In this document: piece after piece, positions 1 through 12,531 of the stretch | Numbering within the stretch: the stretch's first letter is position 1 | Layout: each line of letters opens with the position of its first letter | Assembly (NCBI GenBank): GCA_963556255.1 | Contig: OY744610.1 | Span: forward strand, 15,263,339 to 15,327,338 | Length of the DNA stretch: 64,000 bases | From: Allolobophora icterica | Taxonomy: Eukaryota > Annelida > Clitellata > Crassiclitellata > Lumbricidae | Direction of reading: 5' to 3' | Notes under the pieces: generated by a model | Database searches by the model: none | What the model saw: only the letters and a program-made list of their open reading frames with translations | What the model was told of the DNA's origin: nothing | Position numbers and translations under genes: made by a program

Positions 1-199
1 AGAGTCTACGCCTATGATCCCTTCTATCTAGCTAATCTCTACATCAAAGCTCATACGTACTCAACGGGACCCAGACGTCTCTGATTCTATTACTGACGTA
101 CAACTAGAGACATTTTATAAAAGTCTTTTAAAATTCAGTTCCTTAAATAACAAATGCGTAGTAATCGTTCATAAAACTAATAAGAAAAAATATCCACGC

Positions 200-1480
200 T
201 AAGCAGGAGAGTAGCAGAGAGGAAGACAGGGTGGAAGGAGACAATGAGGAAGACAGAGAGGGAGACAGCGATGAAGGGACAGAGAGAGACTTGGAGGAAG
301 GGTGACAACGAAGGAGAGATAGAGCAATTGAGGGAGACATGGAAGGAGACATGGAGTTAGGGAGGCAGGAAAGGAGACAAGAAGGGAGACAGGGAGAGAG
401 GTAGGGAGAGCGACAGGGAGGGATACGTGGAGGGAGGGAGACAGGGTTTGAGACAGGGAAGGAGGTAGGGAAACAAGGAGAGTGACAATGAGGGAGGGAG
501 ATAGAAAGAGTGAGACAGGGAAGGAGGATGCGAGGGAAGAAGGGAGAGAGATGGAGACAGAGAGGGAGGGAGAGAGCAAGAGAGGGAGAGAGGGAGGTAG
601 TCTGACAAGGAAGGAGGGAGACAGGGAGGGATTGAGACAGGGAAGGAGGGAGGAAAACAGGGAGATTGACAATGAGGGAGACAGATAGAGTGAGACAAGG
701 AAGGAGGATGCGAGGGAGGGAGGGAGACAGAGAGGAAGGGAGAGAGCAAGAGAGGGAGAGAGGGATGTAGCCTGACAAGGAAGGAGGGAGACAGGGACGG
801 AGGGGCCAAAGAGGGAATAAGACAGTTATGGCACAGGGCGGCAGTGAGACAGCGAGTGATGGAGGCAGGAAGGTAGGAAGACAGGAAGGGAGACAGAAAG
901 AGAGAGAAACAGGGACGTTAAGGAGACAGAGAAGGAGACGGCAAGAGAGAGACAGGATGGGAGGAAGACAGGAAAGGAGGGATATGGTGAAAGAGACAGG
1001 AATGGAGGCCGTGAGGGAGAGATTGGGGGATAGACAGAGTTAGACAATGAAGACACACAGGGATGAAGGGATGGAGGAAGAGAGACAGAGAAGGAGGAAC
1101 TCAGAGGACATATGAAGGGAGTGAGACAGGGATGGAGACAGAGAGGGAGAAAGTCTGGGAAGGAAGGACACAGTGAAGGAGACAGAGAAGGAGGGAGTCA
1201 TAAAAGAGTGAAATAGAGTGGGAGTCAGAGAGGCAGGGGTCAGGGATGGAGGGGTCAGGGATGAGGGAGACAGGGAGTGAGACATGGAGGGAGGAGGGAG
1301 GAAGACAGAAAGGCAGGGAGGCAGAAAAGTAGGCAGACATTCAGGAAGTCATGTAGGGGAAGAAGGCAGACAAGAAATAGAAAGAGAAGGAAGGAGGCAG
1401 ACAGGCAACCAGGGTGGTAGGAAGGCGCAGAGGCACGTAGGGAGGCAGACACGGAAGCAGACAGGAAGGGAGAGAAGGAG
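200..1480. repeat. Purine-rich degenerate minisatellite
   Basis: The plus strand is almost purely purine, built from variants of GGGAGACAGGGAGG-like units. A higher-order unit of roughly 180 bp is visible twice: the stretch from about 483 (GACAATGAGGGAG... GGAGGATGCGAGGGA) recurs from about 665, and the GAGAGCAAGAGAGGGAGAG stretch at about 572 recurs at about 742. Open frames here (Ser/Pro/Leu-rich on minus, Arg/Glu/Gly-rich on plus) are products of composition and I do not call genes. Confidence 0.9.
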
Positions 1481-1990
1481 GACTATAGCTTGCTTTTGTT
1501 ATCTGGAAAGTATCCATTGGTTAGCGGAGGAACTGGTCGAGCGATTAGTTCATCGAACGACGAGTCGACGACCCTAGGCTGTTTGGATGGGTTTATGCTA
1601 AAAGGCAGAATTCTGATGTTCATTATCCTGGACCTGGAGAGAAAGCCATAAGATTTGCTATGGAGAAAAGGCGATACCCAGAAGAGAGGCCGTGCAGATT
1701 GCGTCTAAGGAGACAAGATATATGTAGCCAAAAAATCTACCAGCAAGACAGAAAACAAAAATTGCGATTCGCCGAAATTGTCACCACCTTTAGCAGGTCC
1801 ATAGGGGAGTCCGGGGCTAAATGCAACACTTTTCATGTTTTGTTGTGTAGTTTTTTTATTTTTGGAACAACCTAGAATCATTTTAGGCCTTATATAACCT
1901 TTACATCTCAGCAACAAAACAAGCCATTGTGACGATCTCAATGACACACCATGTACCCGCAATTGCTAATTGAACAGAGGGCTCTGAAAT
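1481..1990. other. No recognisable gene
   Basis: Unique-looking DNA between the minisatellite and a palindrome. Short open frames are present on both strands, but none resembles a family I know. Confidence 0.5.
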
Positions 1991-2025
1991 GTTGCAACCA
2001 ACCCCGGACCGGGGTTGGTTGCAAC
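1991..2025. repeat. Perfect 17-bp-arm palindrome, possible transposon end
   Basis: GTTGCAACCAACCCCGG is followed by one base and then its exact reverse complement. The core word GTTGCAACCAAC recurs in both orientations at 3280-3294 and 3343-3357, on the far side of a pogo-like transposase relic. These may be terminal or subterminal repeats of that element. Confidence 0.6.
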
Positions 2026-2534
2026 GACCCCGGGGAACGTTGCAACAGTATTGAAAATAGTCTAGTCATTCAGCTGATGCTCCATATTGTGCACTGCCAA
2101 CATACAAGGATGTAATTAACTTTACAAATTCAAAATATAAAGTAATCAAAAGCATAAATCAAAATAAAATTAAACTATTTTTGTCGCAATAATCGTCAGT
2201 AAAAAGTCCGATATATATGCGCGATATAGGCCTAGGCCCTAGAACCCCTAGAGTAGGCTACTTCTACCCATTTAGGTCAAGAATGTTCACTATTTAGTTC
2301 AAAATTGTAGGCCTATTTCAAGCCTTCAAATTGTAACCACAAAAGGAAAACGGGAATGCTATCTGTCTATTGACTCGTTTAGTTCCGCCCGTTATTAAAT
2401 CATCTGACAATGAACTCTCTTCAGTATGAGCCACAAAATGAGCTGTAGCCTATTTGTAAGTCCTGGAAGTCTTACCAGCACAAAATCACCCTGTTTTAAA
2501 CGGAGTTCAGAGTAATCATCATTAGCCTACTGCG

Positions 2535-3108
2535 GTTTCATCGAGATTATAAATATCACTTGCTTGGAAATTATGACGATCAATAACTGCAGGTGGTTTA
2601 TGAAAGAATGAGTTTACGGTAGTAGCGTTGAAACTAATAGCTCTCGCCAAACTCGTGGCCTCTGGTGTGCGTATTGATAAAACTTGACTTCTCAAAATAA
2701 ATTCCGAAAGCCAATCCTCATCAGCTGCAGACTTAGCAGACCATTGACGGGGAAGTTCACATTGAATTTAGTAGCACATTGGTAGGCAAGTTCACGTGCT
2801 TCCTTAGGCGATAACCCATAACACATGTTACCAGCCAACACCAAATAGTCAGGAATTGATTTTTCTTGTTAGTCTGAAACTATTTTTCTGTTCGATTTAT
2901 ATCCTGGATTAGGCATTGCCACATTGGCCTCGCGAGCAGATTTAACTTTCTGAATATATCGACATAATGTTGAATAATGAACGTTGTGGCTTCTTGCAGT
3001 CTGTCTAAGACTAGCTCCATTATCAATAACTTCTGTGGCTGCATTTGTCATTGTTTCTTTACTAGCAGAACCGCGATCAGTTTTTCGCTGACTGTTTCTC
3101 ATAGTCAC
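2535..3108 (-). pseudogene. Pogo/Tigger-like transposase remnant
   Basis: Read on the minus strand, the fragment starts with a short basic helix-turn-helix (psq-type: SLRQTARSHNVHYSTLCRYI). It continues, after stops and a frameshift near 2765, with PKEARELAYQCATKFNV, then DEDWLSEFILRSQVLSIRTP (a CENP-B/HTH-type second DNA-binding domain), and finally IYNLDETAVG, the start of the DDE catalytic core of Tc1/mariner-superfamily pogo transposases. The remaining catalytic core is missing. GTTGCAACCAAC motifs lie on both sides. Non-functional; the family call is mine from motif memory. Confidence 0.72.
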
Positions 3109-3279
3109 AAGGAGTAGGCCTATCTAAGTTAACAAAACTGCAAAGATTAGGCGATTAAAGCGTATAAAAGGTTAAAATAATTCAATTAATACCAATAATA
3201 GTACAAAGCACATAATATTTGAATATAATGTGCTGTAATTGTGACGAGTATATGAGCACGGTTCATTGAAACAATGAAT

Positions 3280-3357
3280 GGGGTTGGTTGCAACATGAGT
3301 TAATTTCACGCTGCTATTATATAGCGCCTAAGTATTGACAGTGTTGCAACCAACACC
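3280..3357. repeat. Inverted GTTGCAACCAAC pair
   Basis: GGGGTTGGTTGCAAC at 3280-3294 and GTTGCAACCAACACC at 3343-3357 face each other. They match the arms of the palindrome at 1991-2025, so the pogo-like relic is bracketed by the same motif. Confidence 0.5.
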
Positions 3358-3714
3358 TGTTGCATTTGGCCCCGGTCTCCCCTATAAGCTCCTTACAAGT
3401 CTCTTATTCCAGTGCATCTATGAATGCACGTACATCATAGGCAAAGAGAAGTAATAATAATAATATAGTTGAATTTGAAGCAGAACTTAGTATAAAATGT
3501 CAAAAAAAGATTGTCCTGACTAACCCAGAGCAACGTATTGTCATCAAGTCTTCACATTACGTAAAGCTTTTAGGCGATTGATAAGAATGCAAACGAAAAA
3601 CTGACAAGATCATGGTTTGGACCAATCTAATATAACATTCTGCATACAAACATAACAAAAAGTAGCATCACAGTCGTCAAAAGCGTTCGAGTTGCAGGCC
3701 AATCTACTGAGTGC

Positions 3715-3870
3715 CAGCCTGCCAGGGCCACCGAAAGAAATTCCGGACCCCCAGGCAGAGCAGTCACGGGCCCGTAAACTATCATTATGCTTTATGAGAA
3801 AAGTTGATTGCGGGCCCGGCCCGGGCCCCTAAAATCGCCGGAAATCGCCCTGGGCATTTGCCCTTCCCCT
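3715..3870. repeat. GC-rich GGGCCC transposon-like fragment
   Basis: A short island of GGGCCC/CCGGGCC words with CCAGGGCC at one side and CGCCCTGGGCA at the other stands out from the AT-rich flanks. It looks like the end of a non-autonomous DNA transposon, but I cannot define both termini. From 3358 to 3714 I see no gene. Confidence 0.35.
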
Positions 3871-4149
3871 TCGCCCTCCCTCTCGGTGGGCCTGCTGAGT
3901 ACCACAACTTCTGCAGGACATTATCGAACGAAGAGGAGTCAATTGAAGGAGAAGAAAGAGGATATGGAGGGGAGAAGGAGAGGACTTAGGTTTCTTAAGC
4001 TACAACCGAAAGACAGCCAAGAGCATGAAGTGCTTTCAAAATTGTATTTTAATTTAAGCATTAACTTATCCATCTTAGCCTGATCTGACCAATCAAACCT
4101 TGAATTAACGAAGTCATTGAGTAAAATAATAAGAACGTCCTGAGAATCA

Positions 4150-4470
4150 CACACAGGGCCAGGTTTCTTACATACATGTATAGATACGTATGTGTGTACA
4201 TGTATGCGTGTATGTAAATATATGAGTATATACATGCAGATAGATATACAACGACATACATATAGAGAAACATGCATAAAATTCGGACATAGTGGAACAT
4301 ACACGTGTATGCATGTATATGTATACAATTACATTGATACATGCAGGCACAAATGCAGTTGAACCTCATTACTGTATTTACATGCATACATAGGCTATAT
4401 GCATATTTAAAACATGCATTCATATAGCAGACATTCATACATACCTACGTCAATAAAATAGGGAAACATA
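4150..4470. repeat. ATGT/ATGC-rich microsatellite
   Basis: Degenerate tetranucleotide array (CATACATG/ATGTATGC types). The overlapping Tyr/His/Met-rich minus-strand frames are artefacts of the repeat. Confidence 0.8.
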
Positions 4471-4529
4471 AATGCATTAGGCTTTATTCAGGTTGATATA
4501 TTGATTTTTGTAATGCATTATTAATTATT

Positions 4530-5030
4530 GCTGGCTTTTATTGCTCCGAAGCCAATTGTATTTATTGCATATTCGATAATTGCTAAAGTGCTTCTCGCGG
4601 CATAGACCATTCCGACGCGTTCCAAGTGCGAGAGACCCCGAGCAAAGAAAAAGGTTTTGAGGCGGGAGAAGGAGGAACGTTAACCAAGAGAATGGAGGAA
4701 CGGACAGAGAGGGAAGACCGTTCCAACGGGAGAGACCCATAGAGGCAAAATATTTTATAGATTTAGCCATTGAAGTCCTGAATAACGGAGAGGACAAAGC
4801 GAGGCAGCAGAGTAGGGCTGAATCAAATAAATACTTCTGGGCAAACCCAATGGAGCTTAAGCAAAAGAATGAGAACTTTGAATTGAATACGGGCTGAGAG
4901 AGGGAGCTAGTGTAGTTGCTCAACCATGAAAATGGAGATATAGCAGTACCCAGGAAGGCGAGCACTCAGTCTAACCGCAACATTTAGTACCGATTGGAGT
5001 GGGAGTAGAACCTTAGATAGACCAATAGTC
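4530..5030 (-). pseudogene. LINE 3' coding end (CR1/L2-type), decayed
   Basis: On the minus strand I read LHWLPLSARIQFKVLILLLK, the sequence that follows the reverse-transcriptase domain in CR1/L2-type non-LTR retrotransposons. After several stops and frameshifts comes the terminal FSRLKTFFFARG, which parallels [12 protein letters not shown] in the LINE at 58.1-58.7 kb. Fragmentary and non-functional. Confidence 0.65.
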
Positions 5031-5067
5031 AATTCTTCTTCTCAACTTGTCCTCGCTGGGCATATCG

Positions 5068-5323
<256 letters not shown>

Positions 5324-5384
5324 AGACCCAGATACATTTTTACTGTAGGCCTACTAGATTAAGTCGCTGCACTAGAAGATGTTG

Positions 5385-5545
5385 CTAAGAGAAACTCCTT
5401 CAAAAGAATCCTAAACTGTCTCCTACTTTGTGCTGTCTTAATATGTAGTGGAATAGAATTCCAGATCTGCGGTCCCAGTGCTTTAATATTAAAAGCTCTA
5501 AGATTCGTGCGAACTTTTATGGGTCTATATAGAATGTATGTATGC
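5385..5545 (-). pseudogene. LINE reverse-transcriptase C-terminal fragment
   Basis: The minus-strand reading TNLRAFNIKALGPQIWNSIP followed by SRRQFRILLKEFLL is the usual end of a non-LTR reverse-transcriptase polyprotein (GPxIWNSLP... FKxxLKxxLL pattern). It is followed by an ATGT microsatellite. Fragment only. Confidence 0.65.
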
Positions 5546-5720
5546 ATATGTCATATGCATCTATGTATGTATGCATATATGTATACAATATACATGTATG
5601 TATGCATGTAGGTATATATGTATGCATCCATGTATACATGTATACATGTATTTATGTATGTATGTACGATTGTACATATGTATATAACTATGTATGCATG
5701 TATGTATGTATGCATTAGGG
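5540..5720. repeat. (ATGT)n / (ATGC)n microsatellite
   Basis: Degenerate ATGTATGC repeat abutting the LINE fragment. From 5721 to about 6084 I see no gene. Confidence 0.85.
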
Positions 5721-6084
5721 TGGTGCTTAAAATAGGAAAAAAATAAATCGCTTCCTTTTTTGTGGTCCTACCCTCCAGAACTATTCCAACTGGTCGCAAA
5801 TTATTACAGAAAGCATTTGAACTTGATATATTAATATTTAGAGGTAGCTCAATGACCACAAAGTTTATAAAAAGAGCGATTTTTGACAAATGAAAACATA
5901 CAAGAGCTGTTTCGGTAAACCAGACTTGTTTCACTTTTTTTTACAATTACAGACAAATTAAGTAGTCATGTAGACTCTACATTCAAAAACTTGATGGGTT
6001 ACAATCAAAAAATTCAATTAAAAAATATTAAACGTCACAAAATTAGAAATGTTCAGTAGGCCTACAACGTTCAATGCAACTTTC

Positions 6085-8383
6085 TCAGTTAATCTTGGTA
6101 GAGGCAGAGAGTGTCTCTTTCTTGGTGTCTGGATAAGCCTGACGGGGCTGTTGAACAACTTGCAGCAAATACTGAAGCTGTAATTCATCATGAGTCATTA
6201 GGCCACTGAATTCCTGGATGAGTGCCATGCTGCGTTCTGCATTGTCGTTAACAGCTTTAATGGCATGTACTGACTCTGTAGCCTTCTGGAAGTCCTCTCT
6301 ATCTTTCCACAGGTCAGGATCTACAGTGAGAAATGTATCTGGAAGTTCCGTTAATTCAAACAGAGTCCGTGACTTCGCAGATATAAAGTCCTCAAGATTT
6401 TTTTCCTTGAATGTGTCCAGGTCAACACTGATTCGTTTAGTGTGACCCTGCTCAGTGTCATCATCATTTTGCATCGCTGTAATCATTAGCCTCTTTGTAG
6501 CAGAACTTACATGGCTGTCGAAAAAAGCTGAAGCAACCAATTCTGGCGACAAATACCAGAAGTGTTTTGAAAATTTGAGAGCTGCTGCCTTGGATATTGT
6601 CGTGTTGATTGCCGAGTATTCAAGAAGTGATTTCAGAAGATAAAGGTCATTGTAAGGAACACTGGCTGCCAATGGAGCTGAAATCCAGGCTTTCAAGTAA
6701 ACACGTGCAGCAGAAGACACAAACATCCTGTAGTCCCTTCTCTTCTTTTTGTATTAAGTGGAACTGGCCCCTAAACATTCACACCTTCAAACAGTAAATT
6801 ACCTTTGAGAGCCAGCGTGCATGATGCATGGCTCCAGGTGCCATAAATCGGACCCCTCTCTGTGGGATGGAACCAAGAAAGATTATAATAACAAGTTCAG
6901 TGAATTCTCTGTAGTCATCTCTTGGCTGACTGTTTTCAAGATAGCTGTTTGCAAACTCAACAACACCATCTTTGATGTCTTGCAGTGATCTTGATACTGT
7001 GTCATTTTTCAATCCTGTTTCATATTTCTGTTGATCAATGAACTACCAATGACCTTGAAATCGCTTAAAGAGTGGAGCTTCCGGTGATGATGTGGATCCC
7101 AGACAGACTTGAAACACTGCACCAATGATCAGCTCCATTACATGATGCCTGCATGCCAGTGATAGCAGCTCCTTACCTAGCTTCTGTTCTAGGAGGACGC
7201 AGGCGCCAGCAATCCGGTTAGTGTTGGAGCTTGTTGTATCAAAAGACATTGCTCGAACTCTATCAGCTATGCCCCATTCCTCCAGAGCCATGTAGACAGC
7301 TGTAGCTTGATCTTCATCTGTTCCCCTTGCTAGCTTTGCCACAGTAAGAAGGCTGTAAACTCCATTGCCAGAAACAATTACTGGAAGTCTATCAACTTTT
7401 TCTTTACTTGTAAGATCAGCAATGAGTTTACCATCCCAGTGAACTACCAGTGGTACATTACATGTAGTTTGGAACTTGTCTTGTAAAGCTGTTGCTTGCT
7501 GAGTCCTCTGTTTGATTCTTTCTCTGCGAATTGTATCACGATTGAGGGCGATATCGTCAATTCCGTGACTCAGGCTTTTCACAATTTCTGCAATAACAAA
7601 GGTTGCTTTACGATCAGATAACTTCGTCCTGTCCAAGGCAGCTGCTAGCTCTGGTGTGATAATACTTGTTCAGCCTCTCTTTCTCTAACTTGATGTCTCA
7701 GATAAGCTGCCTCCAACTGCTCCCTCACTAGTTACTCTGTCTCCCTTACAGCTTGCATCTTCTTCTTCAGAATATGTGCTGCTGCTTGAGGATATTAGTT
7801 CTGCTATTTCTTTACCACTTCTCTTCAAGTCTTCCATTCTACGTTTTCTGGCAAGCATTTGTTCCTATCTTTCTACTGATCGTTTCTCTATTGCACTTAA
7901 TTTTGCATCCACACCTACCATTGACCCTCTACGTCCTTTATCGCGCTGAGCTAACAAGAACTCACGAGCCTCCGGAATTGTTATCATTTCGAGTGCTCTA
8001 AGATGAGAAATGTCAAAAAGGTCATCTAGTTTACAAACAAATTCAGCCTCATTTGGTTGCTGTGTTACAGATTGTCGCCCCTTGTTTTTCTTCAGCAAAA
8101 GCCATTCTTCAAATGTTCGTTCTAGTTTGGTTATGCAAATTCTTGGATCCATCATTGGGATCCTTGCCATTTGATAAAGTATTGCCAGCTTTTCGACTGT
8201 AACAGCTGATGACTGTCTGATAGTTTGTTTTAGTTGAAGATGGTGATGTAAAAACAAACCAAGAGCCTGATGTAAGGATGGCAACTTGTTGCCGGTTAAT
8301 TCAGTTAGTGTTGAACCAAGGAGGTACACTTCAGTTTTAGATCTAGTTGCTGCTGCCGCCATGCAGCAAGACTCCTGACCCAA
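6085..8383 (-). pseudogene. Decayed DDE/RNase-H-type transposase-like gene (hAT-like)
   Basis: Three open blocks on the minus strand (8383-7865, 7636-7043, 6726-6085) read in order as one broken protein. The middle block has PLVVHWDGKLIADL, then MSFDTTSSNTNRIAGAC, then LLSLACRHHVMELIIGAVFQ. An acidic residue after each beta strand and a C-x-H-H element before a helix is the layout of RNase-H-fold cut-and-paste transposases, closest in feel to hAT. I recognise the family as widespread in invertebrate genomes but cannot name it. The blocks are separated by stops and frameshifts, so the gene is dead. A domesticated origin cannot be excluded. Confidence 0.55.
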
Positions 8384-8394
8384 AAGGGGTCAGA

Positions 8395-8860
8395 AAGGGT
8401 TAAGCATTCCTCCCATCATTCAGGGAGCAGAAAGAGTTGAGCTTAAAGTTCTAGGGGTAACCCTTAGCTCCAATCTCAGTATGTCAAAACATGTTGACAA
8501 AATCCTAACTGTACGCGCTCAGAGTTTTGAGAGACCATGGTCTGTCTCCTCAGGCTCTGCATGATGTAGCAAGGGCTACCACTGTTTCTCACCTTTTGTA
8601 TGCCTATCCGGCCTGGTGGGGTTATACCAGCAAATATGATAGGGATAGGATAGAACGCATGTTACATCGAACCATGCGCAGAGGTTTCCTTCTGCCCTCC
8701 ATCCCAAGTTTGAATAATATGATTGATGATGCAGATGCTGGCTTATTTAAAAGAATCTGTTGCCAGCATTACCATGTCCTTCGTGGTATTTTTCCTCCCC
8801 CACGACATGGTAACTACGACTTAAGGATAAGAACTCACAATTTTACTCTTAGCTAAAGAT
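8395..8860 (+). pseudogene. LINE reverse-transcriptase 3' fragment
   Basis: The plus strand reads ELKVLGVTLSSNLSMSKHVD and, in another frame, ARATTVSHLLYAYPAWWGY and DRIERMLHRTMRRGFLLPS, ending RTHNFTLS. The same AxTVSxLLYAxPAWWG and HNFTL motifs occur in the minus-strand LINE at 58.9-60.0 kb, and a related APAWW-type motif occurs at the right window edge, so all three are probably one LINE family. 5'-truncated and frameshifted. Confidence 0.75.
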
Positions 8861-8986
8861 AAATGTAATTTTATTCCTCGTGTTTTGTTCAAAGATGATT
8901 ATTAATTAACACAACCCTTTATTCTCCATTCTATTATTATCATGCTTCTGTAATCTGTTGCGTTATTGTCAACTGGATTTGTTGAA

Positions 8987-9070
8987 TTAACCCTCGGGCT
9001 ACCAAGGGGGGGTGGTTACCACCCCCCCCCTACGTTTTTCGGCCAAAATTTTTTTTAGCACATGGAATAT
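8987..9070. repeat. piggyBac-like end: TTAA followed by CCCTCGGGCTACC
   Basis: A TTAA tetranucleotide is directly followed by CCCTCGGGCTACC and a G/C-homopolymer stem-loop (GGGGGGG TGGTTA CCACCCCCCCC region). TTAA plus a CCC-starting terminus is the signature of piggyBac-type elements. I could not find the matching right end, so this is a suspected single terminus. Confidence 0.35.
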
Positions 9071-10990
9071 AATTTTGACATTTTAGGTAGCTGTAGGGGG
9101 TCCATTTGCACACATTTTGAGGTAAACGTTGTGATGATATCCCACGCCATAAAAAAGTTATACCCGATATACCCTAGGTACCATGTTTTGGAATCAGGAA
9201 TTTCTCTCGTCAGCTGTTAGCTGTTGTCGACTATATAGGACCATTATAGGTATTCATTATTCTTTCTGGAAGAAAAACAACTATGCCATTCTTTAGAGGG
9301 AATGTAGGGCTATATTTGCTTGCTTAGTAATTTGTCTTTTGAAAACCGGAAGTGATCATAATAAATAATAATACGCTTTTTCAGTGTGAAAATCACTGAT
9401 GCAACATCACAACGTAAATCGATATGGTTGGGTATGGGGAAGGGCTATAAACAGTCAAAGCAGAATGCTAACAGAGTAAAGCAGTGCTGAGAAGTGTTCA
9501 AGAAGCCGGTTTGCAGGAAGCATTCGCACAAAACAATGGAAGTAACTTGCAATAACTGCAAGGACCACTGACGTATTTGACTGCCGGGAAAAATTACATA
9601 AATTACATAATTTCTTAGTAATTAAATATAGCACACCAAGCAAGTGGATACATTGTACAGACTAACAGTTTTATATATTTTAGAAACTGAAGAAATTTAA
9701 AACATATTTTGTTTTTTTATTGTAGTGTAGGACTGTAGGTATTAGGATAATTATGTTTTCATCATAAAAATTATCTTCACTTTTACTTTAAACTTTAAGT
9801 TTAACCGTAAAGGTACTTCCGCAATACTTAGTTTGAATAAAATTAATATTGTCTCATTTTCTGGGACAAATAAATCTGCAAAAATTAGCCCGCGATTGGC
9901 AAACGGCCCCTGAGCTGCCCTTAAACTCCTAGGGCGGCCTTCTGTTAAAAGAAGTTGCCCGTGCCTGTAGTAGGCCTATATGATAAAGCAAAGCAGCTAA
10001 ACCTTAAAACGAACTGATGTAACTAGGGCAAACCTGTTAGCGGAGCACTATGACGCCATTGATTTGCTTGTCTACATATGTTTTGCTTGTATTATGGTGC
10101 TCAATAAAGTTTGTTTTGACTTGAATTGATTGATAGATGATGTTAAAGTCAATTTAAACGTATAATGTCCACCAACTAAACAGCGGTCGGATAACGTGAA
10201 GCGTCACTAACCGGCGTGAGATAAACTGGTTTGGTGTTTAAAACGTTTCTGAAATCGAGCAGTGCATACTAGATTTTGCCTGAGTTTTAATCTACGCAGT
10301 GAAAACAAATATCCTGCTTTTAGCTGTGGTTAAAAACAATATCAAATGTCGACAAAATGGCCAGATGTCAGCGAACTTGAGCTGAGTCAATAATAAAAGA
10401 AGAGAAAGTAAAAGATAAAGTTCAGATAAATAATCATAAAAATGGGTGTTAGTATTATGACGCAGATAATATTCTGTAATTCTGTTTGTAGCCTACCCCT
10501 CCCGATAAAGAACGGTGTTCGCTCAAAGGTTTGCCAGTTGACTACAGAAGACTTGCATACGGTTGTGGGCGTTTTTTTTAAAACTCTTGTTAAATACATC
10601 GAACATTTCTGAATCAGAAACACAAGAACAGTTGATACTCGGTTACTTTGACGTTGGCCAGGAAACAAAGAAAAGTAAGCATCTGAATACCTTACCCGAT
10701 ATTGTTTAGTTATGTTACTCCTTCTTTCTTGCAAATGAATCTTTCCGTAATGAGACTTTCAACTTGCAATTACTAACAAAGAGACATAGGCCTATTGATC
10801 AATTAGTAGCTTGAAGTTTTCTAGCTGTTATCACTTTTTAAGGTCACATTTGACAGATCCACGATTCATGCGCATCTTGGCCTCTGTTGTGCCATCAGTT
10901 GCCCAACACTAGTGGCACAAGGTGGGCCGATGAGTCTAGTGCATTTCCAAATAACGTGGCTGCCTGTAATTGATTACTATTAATCGTTAC
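9071..10990. other. No recognisable gene
   Basis: AT-rich, unassigned DNA with a few TAGGCCTA palindromes. A short stretch near 9900-9960 resembles worn transposon sequence. The longest open frame (10734-10387, minus) has no family resemblance I can see. Confidence 0.45.
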
Positions 10991-10994
10991 AGAT

Positions 10995-11008
10995 AATGAT
11001 GGTGGTGG

Positions 11009-11075
<67 letters not shown>

Positions 11076-11137
11076 AATGATGATGATGATGATGATGAGA
11101 TGATGATGATAATGATGATGATGATGATGATGATGAT
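10995..11137. repeat. (GAT)n microsatellite
   Basis: Long GAT/ATG trinucleotide array with a few interruptions. Confidence 0.95.
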
Positions 11138-11146
11138 AGCAGTAAT

Positions 11147-11165
11147 TATAGCAATAATAATAATT

Positions 11166-11248
<83 letters not shown>

Positions 11249-11357
11249 AACAACAACAGCGACAACGGCAACAACAGCAATACCATCAGTAATAAAATAC
11301 TACTACTACTAATAATAATTCTTGTTGTTTTAATTATTATAATTATTATTATATGCT

Positions 11358-11388
<31 letters not shown>

Positions 11389-11406
11389 TTATTATTATTA
11401 TTTTTA

Positions 11407-11474
<68 letters not shown>

Positions 11475-11495
11475 ATTATTATTATTATTATTATC
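11147..11495. repeat. Inverted (ATA)n ... (TAT)n microsatellite pair
   Basis: An AAT/ATA array (about 11147-11244) is followed after some 80 bp by an ATT/TAT array (about 11327-11495). The two are mutually complementary and could fold into one very long AU hairpin. Confidence 0.93.
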
Positions 11496-11499
11496 TATT

Positions 11500-11650
11500 T
11501 ATTGAGCGCCACTATCAAGCATCAATCGATAGCACTGAGCAATTTCAGTAAACGATTTACTTGAGATTCCTACACAGTGACTGTCTTAGAAGAGGCTCGA
11601 ACCAGTTCTCTCCGCGTTACAAGGCAAGCTCTCTAACCAATGTACTACGA
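11500..11650 (-). repeat. tRNA-derived SINE copy
   Basis: On the minus strand a tRNA-like head (GGTTAGAGAGCTTGCCTTG... GGTTCGAGCC, A- and B-box positions) is followed by a spacer and ends in GTGGCGCTCAATAAATA. The same architecture is seen in the better-preserved copy at 61545-61775. Confidence 0.6.
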
Positions 11651-11660
11651 TGTAATAGAT

Positions 11661-12530
11661 GGGAAAGTAAAAGTCGTTGACAGGTCAGAGGATTAAAAGA
11701 GCTTGTAAATGGGGCAACACGCTATAACACGCCTAAACAGAAACCACTGGAAGCGTGGTGGTTTCAGATCAGTCGCATTCACAAGACATAGAAAAGTTAA
11801 TTAGGAAATTTACACAAATTATAACTTTACAAGTGTTATAAAAACTTTCATGACTACCTACAGTCGATCGTAGCTGACATATATGACTTAAGGAAGAAAT
11901 TTGAATTTGAACTTTACGTTCTTAGTGTACTGGATGAGAATGTTTACATCCATCTCAAACGTCTTTCGTTATTGTCGAAAATCGAAAACGTCATAAATTA
12001 GGCTGTGGTAATGATGTATCAAGTAATCTACTCAACAGCAAAACGTAATAACATCTGTCCACTGAGGTTAAGTGAGACGATGGGTTCGCTGTTATTTGCG
12101 CCTCTCATCATTTGATTTATAGCACATGCGCAGTCAATCTTCACTGTGCAGTGTGCATAGTAGAAGATCATGAGCTCACTGCATGGTTCTATTTCGCTGT
12201 GCGTGTGTACAGAGAAAACCAACAGTACTGTCTTTATATGAATTGCGTTATCACACTTCTTCATTCACATAAAATCAGGTAAAATCAGAATATTTTCGTA
12301 GCACAGACTCTCAAATGCATTATAACACGAAAACCTTAAACAGTTTTAGAGTAATTTTTACTTCTTTGTCTCTGTAGTTTGATCTAAAATTAATTGTTTT
12401 TGATCGGATTGTAAGGGATCATCTCATTCACGCTTTCCCTTTCACAATGGAAAATTTGCTTTGTTCCGTGAAAGCTGACCCTTAACGCGACATGAGTCAC
12501 TTTGAGCAAGTATTTTACTCAGTCTCTAAC
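11661..12530. other. No recognisable gene; one dispersed-repeat piece
   Basis: Unassigned DNA. Around 12115-12190 is the word CACATGCGCAGT followed by ATTC-ACT and ATGAGCTCA-CTGCAT. It recurs near 13810-13880 and 61020-61110 and is therefore part of a dispersed repeat. Confidence 0.45.
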
Positions 12531-12531
12531 A

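Noticed and set aside
143..1577. Several Ser/Pro/Leu-rich and Arg/Glu/Gly-rich open frames
   Set aside because: They are translations of a purine-rich minisatellite and appear on both strands and in several frames.
4525..4965. 146-residue minus-strand protein
   Set aside because: Other frames of the same strand read as a decayed LINE C-terminus; this frame is a shadow of it.
9455..10734. Minus-strand frames of 60-115 codons
   Set aside because: Length expected by chance in AT-rich DNA; no recognisable features.
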